7,700 bases of DNA from assembly GCA_023128195.1 (NCBI GenBank), contig JAGMEL010000460.1, positions 1-7,700 of the forward strand, in the 5' to 3' direction. A program made the position numbers and the translations under genes. This DNA is from Caldifarciminota bacterium (GTDB lineage: Bacteria > Hydrothermota > Tepidihabitantia > SM23-42). Of this stretch, positions 4,991 through 7,700 are shown one piece after another. How positions within the stretch are numbered: position 1 is the first letter of the stretch; each line of letters starts with the position of its first letter. The notes under the pieces were generated by a model. That model did not search any database, was not told the origin of the DNA, and saw only the letters and a list, made by a program, of their open reading frames with translations.

Positions 4991-6553
4991 ATGAAACTAT
5001 TTAAAATTTCTCTTGTCTTCTTTCTTGCCCTTGTACTCTTGGGTAATATTTGTTGTAAAGGAAACAATGAACCTGAAAAGGAACAAAAAGCAGTTAAAAC
5101 TTCTAAATCAGTAATTAAAGTAGCCAATGAATTTGTTGCGGCTGGATTGAATGGAGATTTCAAGAGACTTGCCGAACTCTGCTGTAAAGATAGCGGTCCA
5201 TATACATCATTTGAGGATGTGAAAAATATAGACTTGGGTGACGTTGGTTTTATTGAGGAAATAATTAGAGAAGAAAAAGGCGAGGTGGACCCTGATAATC
5301 TTAAATTAGCAGTAGTGAGGGCAAATGTATTGGGCAAAATCGGATTCTATTGTTTCTATATTTTCAAAACGCCTGCTGGCAATAAAATATATTTGAAAGA
5401 AGATTACTTATGGAAATATCCACCTGAAAAGGAGTCCTTGTCAAAAACAGCATTGGACTTTTATTTATCAAACAAAATTAATTTAAAAGCAGCGATAGTA
5501 TTAGCTGAGTATTTCGTTAGCATTTATCCTAAAGATTTAAAAGCTCATTATAATCTTGCATATATATATACCTTACTCAATCAGCAAAAAAAAGTAACGG
5601 CTGAAATAAAGAGGATGATAATTATAGATCCAAATTCAGATTACACTTTATCTTTTGACCCAAAAAATTTGATTCTTGCATGTGAAGAATTATTGGAAGA
5701 TGAAAATATGCAGAAAAGAATTGAAGCTGTAAGATTGCTTGGAAATATAAGTGGTGATATAGCAATTCCCCTTTTTGAGAAAGCGCTTCAGGATCAGGAA
5801 GGTCTTGTTAGAGGAAATGCAGTTATTTCACTTGGCAAAGTAGCAAGCGACAAGAAAATTCCCCTTTTAAAAAAAGCTCTTCAGGATAGCTCTGTTTCTG
5901 TGAGAGGTAATGTTTTTAAGAACATAGGAGGCATAGGAAGCGTAGAAGACATATTATCTCTTTTAAAAATAGCAATTAAGGATAATGAGCCCATATTAAG
6001 GATGAATGCAGTTATTAATCTTGGCAATGTAATAGATAAAAGAACAATTCCCATATTGGAGATAGCTCTACAAGATAATTCAATAGAAATAAAGGAAAAG
6101 GCATCAAGAATTTTAACAGGAATGGGAAGCGATAAGGGAAAAGACATTTTAATCGTTATATTATCCGATAAATTAAAATCTGTAACAGACCGAGGTTTAA
6201 CTTTAGATACAATGTCTAAGCAACTCCGGAGAAAAATGAACGATGTTGTTGCTGAGTTGAAAGACCTCCGGGCGGTAAAAGCCGCTCCAATTTTAGTTGA
6301 TTTTTACTTGAAGACTAGAGGACTTGGGAGTCCAGCCCGGATACGTTGGACATTTGAAGCTATGGGACCTGGGGCAATCCCTGCATTAGAAGATGCTATA
6401 TCTAGAAGAAGTCAATATGAAAAATATTATAAAGAAATAGGATGGGACCGTTATAAGACTTCATGGATGTGGGGTGAAAACCCAGCAAGTTCACCAGAAT
6501 CCGTATATGCGATACTTAAAATCCTTAAAAAGCAAGCCCGTAATAAAAAGTGA
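4991..6553 (+). CDS. Exported TPR/HEAT-repeat protein
   Basis: 520 residues from ATG at 4991 with GGGAGG 5 bases upstream. Residues 1-20 are a signal peptide. The LGNICC that follows is a poor lipobox, so lipidation at C21/C22 is uncertain. Residues 40-143 form a compact alpha/beta domain resembling small NTF2-like lipoprotein domains, only a loose impression. Residues 153-215 read like one or two TPR helices (ALDFYLSNKINLKAAIVLAE, HYNLAYIYTLLNQQKK). Residues 228-395 hold five HEAT-like repeats of about 31 residues with the recurring pattern IPLLKKALQD...VRGNAV..LG. Another such unit follows at about 425-470. The repeats form a protein-binding solenoid, so the product is probably a periplasmic or cell-surface scaffold. 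Its partner is unknown. It is the only intact plus-strand gene and has its own promoter. Confidence 0.88.
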   Translation: MKLFKISLVFFLALVLLGNICCKGNNEPEKEQKAVKTSKSVIKVANEFVAAGLNGDFKRLAELCCKDSGPYTSFEDVKNIDLGDVGFIEEIIREEKGEVDPDNLKLAVVRANVLGKIGFYCFYIFKTPAGNKIYLKEDYLWKYPPEKESLSKTALDFYLSNKINLKAAIVLAEYFVSIYPKDLKAHYNLAYIYTLLNQQKKVTAEIKRMIIIDPNSDYTLSFDPKNLILACEELLEDENMQKRIEAVRLLGNISGDIAIPLFEKALQDQEGLVRGNAVISLGKVASDKKIPLLKKALQDSSVSVRGNVFKNIGGIGSVEDILSLLKIAIKDNEPILRMNAVINLGNVIDKRTIPILEIALQDNSIEIKEKASRILTGMGSDKGKDILIVILSDKLKSVTDRGLTLDTMSKQLRRKMNDVVAELKDLRAVKAAPILVDFYLKTRGLGSPARIRWTFEAMGPGAIPALEDAISRRSQYEKYYKEIGWDRYKTSWMWGENPASSPESVYAILKILKKQARNKK

Positions 6554-6563
6554 AGGGATTGAA

Positions 6564-6830
6564 ATGTAGGCTCGCTCAGAGCGATTCTAGGGGCCTTCTT
6601 TACTGTATTGATATTTGCTATATACATCGCTTTTCTTGTATTTGCAATAGTGTCCTAAACGATGGGTCTTCCTTTCTGGTTTAATACTAATGTCCTTATT
6701 CTTTTTACTCTACTTATTTATGCCGCCATCCGAAGGAGAGAAATGGTTTCTTATTCCTCGTGTGCTCAGTTTCATTGGGATGGCCCTATGTCTTACAGGG
6801 TATTTCATAAAGCCAGGAAAAAATTCATAA
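6564..6830 (+). pseudogene. Small three-helix membrane protein gene, apparently broken by two frameshifts
   Basis: Eleven bases after the 520-residue gene, an AAGGG-ATTGAA-ATG start (6564) is followed at once by TAG. One frame over, codons 6563-6655 read GSLRAILGAFF, then a long hydrophobic helix ending FAIVS, then TAA. A third step over, 6651-6830 reads CPKRWVFLSGLIL, MSLFFLLYLFMPPSEGEKW, then FLIPRVLSFIGMALCLTGYF and a stop. Joined, these give about 88 residues with three membrane helices. The two shifts cancel in size. An internal ATG at 6690 could make a 46-residue product, but it has no ribosome site. This is either a decayed gene or a pair of sequence errors. The product family is not recognised. 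Confidence 0.45.
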
Positions 6831-6882
6831 TAAAATACGACCTCCATGTCCATTAACTAGGGATACCGGACATAGAAAAAGC

Positions 6883-7454
6883 CTGTTATTTTCAGTTTTT
6901 TTAACTTGAGGCTTAGCCGATAAATCCCTGTATTTTTCCTGTTCTTTACAGGGCAATAGGATAACGTAAAGAACGTTAAAAAAACGTGAAAATTCCGCTA
7001 TTTTCCGCTTCTTTAGTGGAGATAGTGGAGCATAAAAACCCTCTATTTTTCCACTACTTTAGTGGCTTTGTCCATTTTCTAAGACCTTTCTTTCCCCTTT
7101 CTTTAAGGTGGCCACGAGCATCTGAGTTTAGGTTATTCTTAGGTTGTTTACCTGAATCGAGTGGACCTAAAATCAGCGTTAATTTAGCGTTCTTTACACA
7201 AAATTCTTTTCTCAATGTCAGGTTTTGACAAGTCCTAAATCCCTCTATTTTCCCTCTATCTTAGAGGCTTTCTTATAACTACTTTTCAACTATTTTAATT
7301 ATTCCCATTGCCACTATTTTTCCTCTACTTTAGAGACTTTTTCTTATTTGCGTTGCTTTTATCTGGACCTTATGTTTTTCCGATCCCCCCCCTTTTGTCA
7401 GAATAGTGGAAAAACTCTTATCACAAAACTCCGTATTTAGCCGTATTTTACGGT
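6883..7454 (+). repeat. Array of about twelve arm-arm-inverted-arm units, unrecognised family
   Basis: Each unit is 25-26 bases: 5-base arm, T-rich 5-6 base spacer, arm again, T-rich 5-base loop, inverted arm. Units (first arm, second arm, inverted arm): 6883-6907 CTGTT/CAGTT/AACTT; 6927-6952 CCTGT/CCTGT/ACAGG; 6963-6988 on the minus strand CACGT/AACGT/ACGTT; 6995-7019 CCGCT/CCGCT/AGTGG; 7040-7065 CCTCT/CCACT/AGTGG; 7084-7109 ACCTT/CCCTT/AAGGT; 7129-7154 TAGGT/TAGGT/ACCTG; 7175-7200 AGCGT/AGCGT/ACACA; 7242-7267 CCTCT/CCTCT/AGAGG; 7276-7301 TAACT/CAACT/AATTA; 7311-7336 CCACT/CCTCT/AGAGA; 7430-7454 TCCGT/GCCGT/ACGGT. A half unit (TGTCA, loop, TGACA) is at 7216-7230. Five consecutive units from 6995 have a pitch of 44-46 bases with unrelated 18-20 base gaps. 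No gene covers the array. Units 8 and 10 are weak; the others are clear. Confidence 0.8.
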
Positions 7455-7700
7455 CGTCATTTTTTTCCTGGATACCAACATTTAATAACAGGACCCCCGC
7501 TTCTTATGCTCCTTTTTAGGGTGTGCCAAAATTCAGAGCCGCCCGGCTTTAAAATTCTTTCTGGATGTTAAGTTTTGTTAAGTTCTGAGCTTTCTTTTTT
7601 ATGGCCTCGCAAAAATCGCCGTGCCCCCCCTTTTTATGGCTGTCAGTTTTAGAATAGCTTGCAACATAACAAGGATATTGATAGGATATTACTGCATTTT
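7455..7700. other. Non-coding stretch with minor repeats
   Basis: No credible reading frame on either strand. It holds a short hairpin (AGCCG, two bases, CGGCT at 7537-7548), a direct repeat of TGTTAAGTT with a 10-base period (7566-7574 and 7576-7584), and a run of seven C followed by five T at 7624-7635. None has a clear function. The hairpin is followed by only a weak T-containing tail, so a terminator is unproven. Confidence 0.5.

Noticed and set aside
4957..5337. 126-codon minus-strand frame
   Set aside because: Antisense to the well-supported exported HEAT-repeat gene, with low-complexity serine/leucine-rich content.
6662..6856. 64-codon plus-strand reading frame
   Set aside because: It overlaps the better membrane-protein frame 6651-6830, and its second half loses membrane character. 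Probably an out-of-frame reading of the broken gene.
6986..7228. 80-codon plus-strand reading frame
   Set aside because: It runs through five array units, lacks a ribosome site, and its codons simply translate the T-rich repeats.
6883..7454. CRISPR array
   Set aside because: The units are short and differ in sequence; only architecture is conserved. There are no identical direct repeats of 23 bases or more and no cas gene in the window.

Overview
This AT-rich bacterial window has strong AGGAGG-type ribosome binding sites and sigma-70-like promoters with TTGACA -35 boxes. Most of its predicted proteins carry N-terminal signal peptides, which suggests a Gram-negative-type bacterium with many exported small proteins. 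I cannot name the taxon. The collagen-like protein carrying a 'VGIGT.NP' motif and the HEAT-repeat secreted protein are of a kind seen in environmental lineages such as Acidobacteriota-like or deltaproteobacterial relatives, but that placement is a guess.

Left and centre (1-4660): a run of minus-strand genes. From right to left these are a TM2-domain membrane protein (3993-4490), a small exported protein (3310-3741), a collagen-like surface protein (1664-2758), a paralog of the small exported protein (834-1343), and the N-terminal part of an AlbA_2/Schlafen-type ATP-binding protein (1-646, cut by the window edge). Every gap between these genes contains one copy of a hairpin repeat (A 724-835, B 1392-1441, C 3158-3206, D 3756-3860, E 4583-4657). 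A divergent sixth hairpin (F 4862-4905) lies before the first plus-strand gene. All are in the same orientation. Stem differences between copies are G-U wobbles when read on the plus strand, so the plus strand looks like the folding strand. Two gene remnants (3205-3282 and 4671-4859) lie against repeat copies. The layout of gene, hairpin, gene, hairpin recalls a cassette array, but no integron core site or integrase is visible.

Right (4900-6553): a divergently transcribed plus-strand gene encodes a 520-residue exported protein with an N-terminal domain, a TPR-like segment and HEAT-like repeats. Behind it is a short membrane-protein gene that appears broken by two frameshifts (about 6564-6830).

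Far right (6831-7700): no credible gene. At 6883-7454 there are about twelve short units of one architecture: a 5-base arm, a T-rich spacer, the same arm again 10-11 bases later, a T-rich 5-base loop, and the inverted arm. The arm sequence differs from unit to unit while the three arms within a unit usually agree, and five consecutive units have a pitch of 44-46 bases. I do not recognise this as a described repeat family, and it is the most unusual thing in the window. The remaining 245 bases hold only minor repeats.

The genes do not form an obvious pathway. The shared themes are export or membrane location, small paralogous proteins, and repeat-rich gaps.
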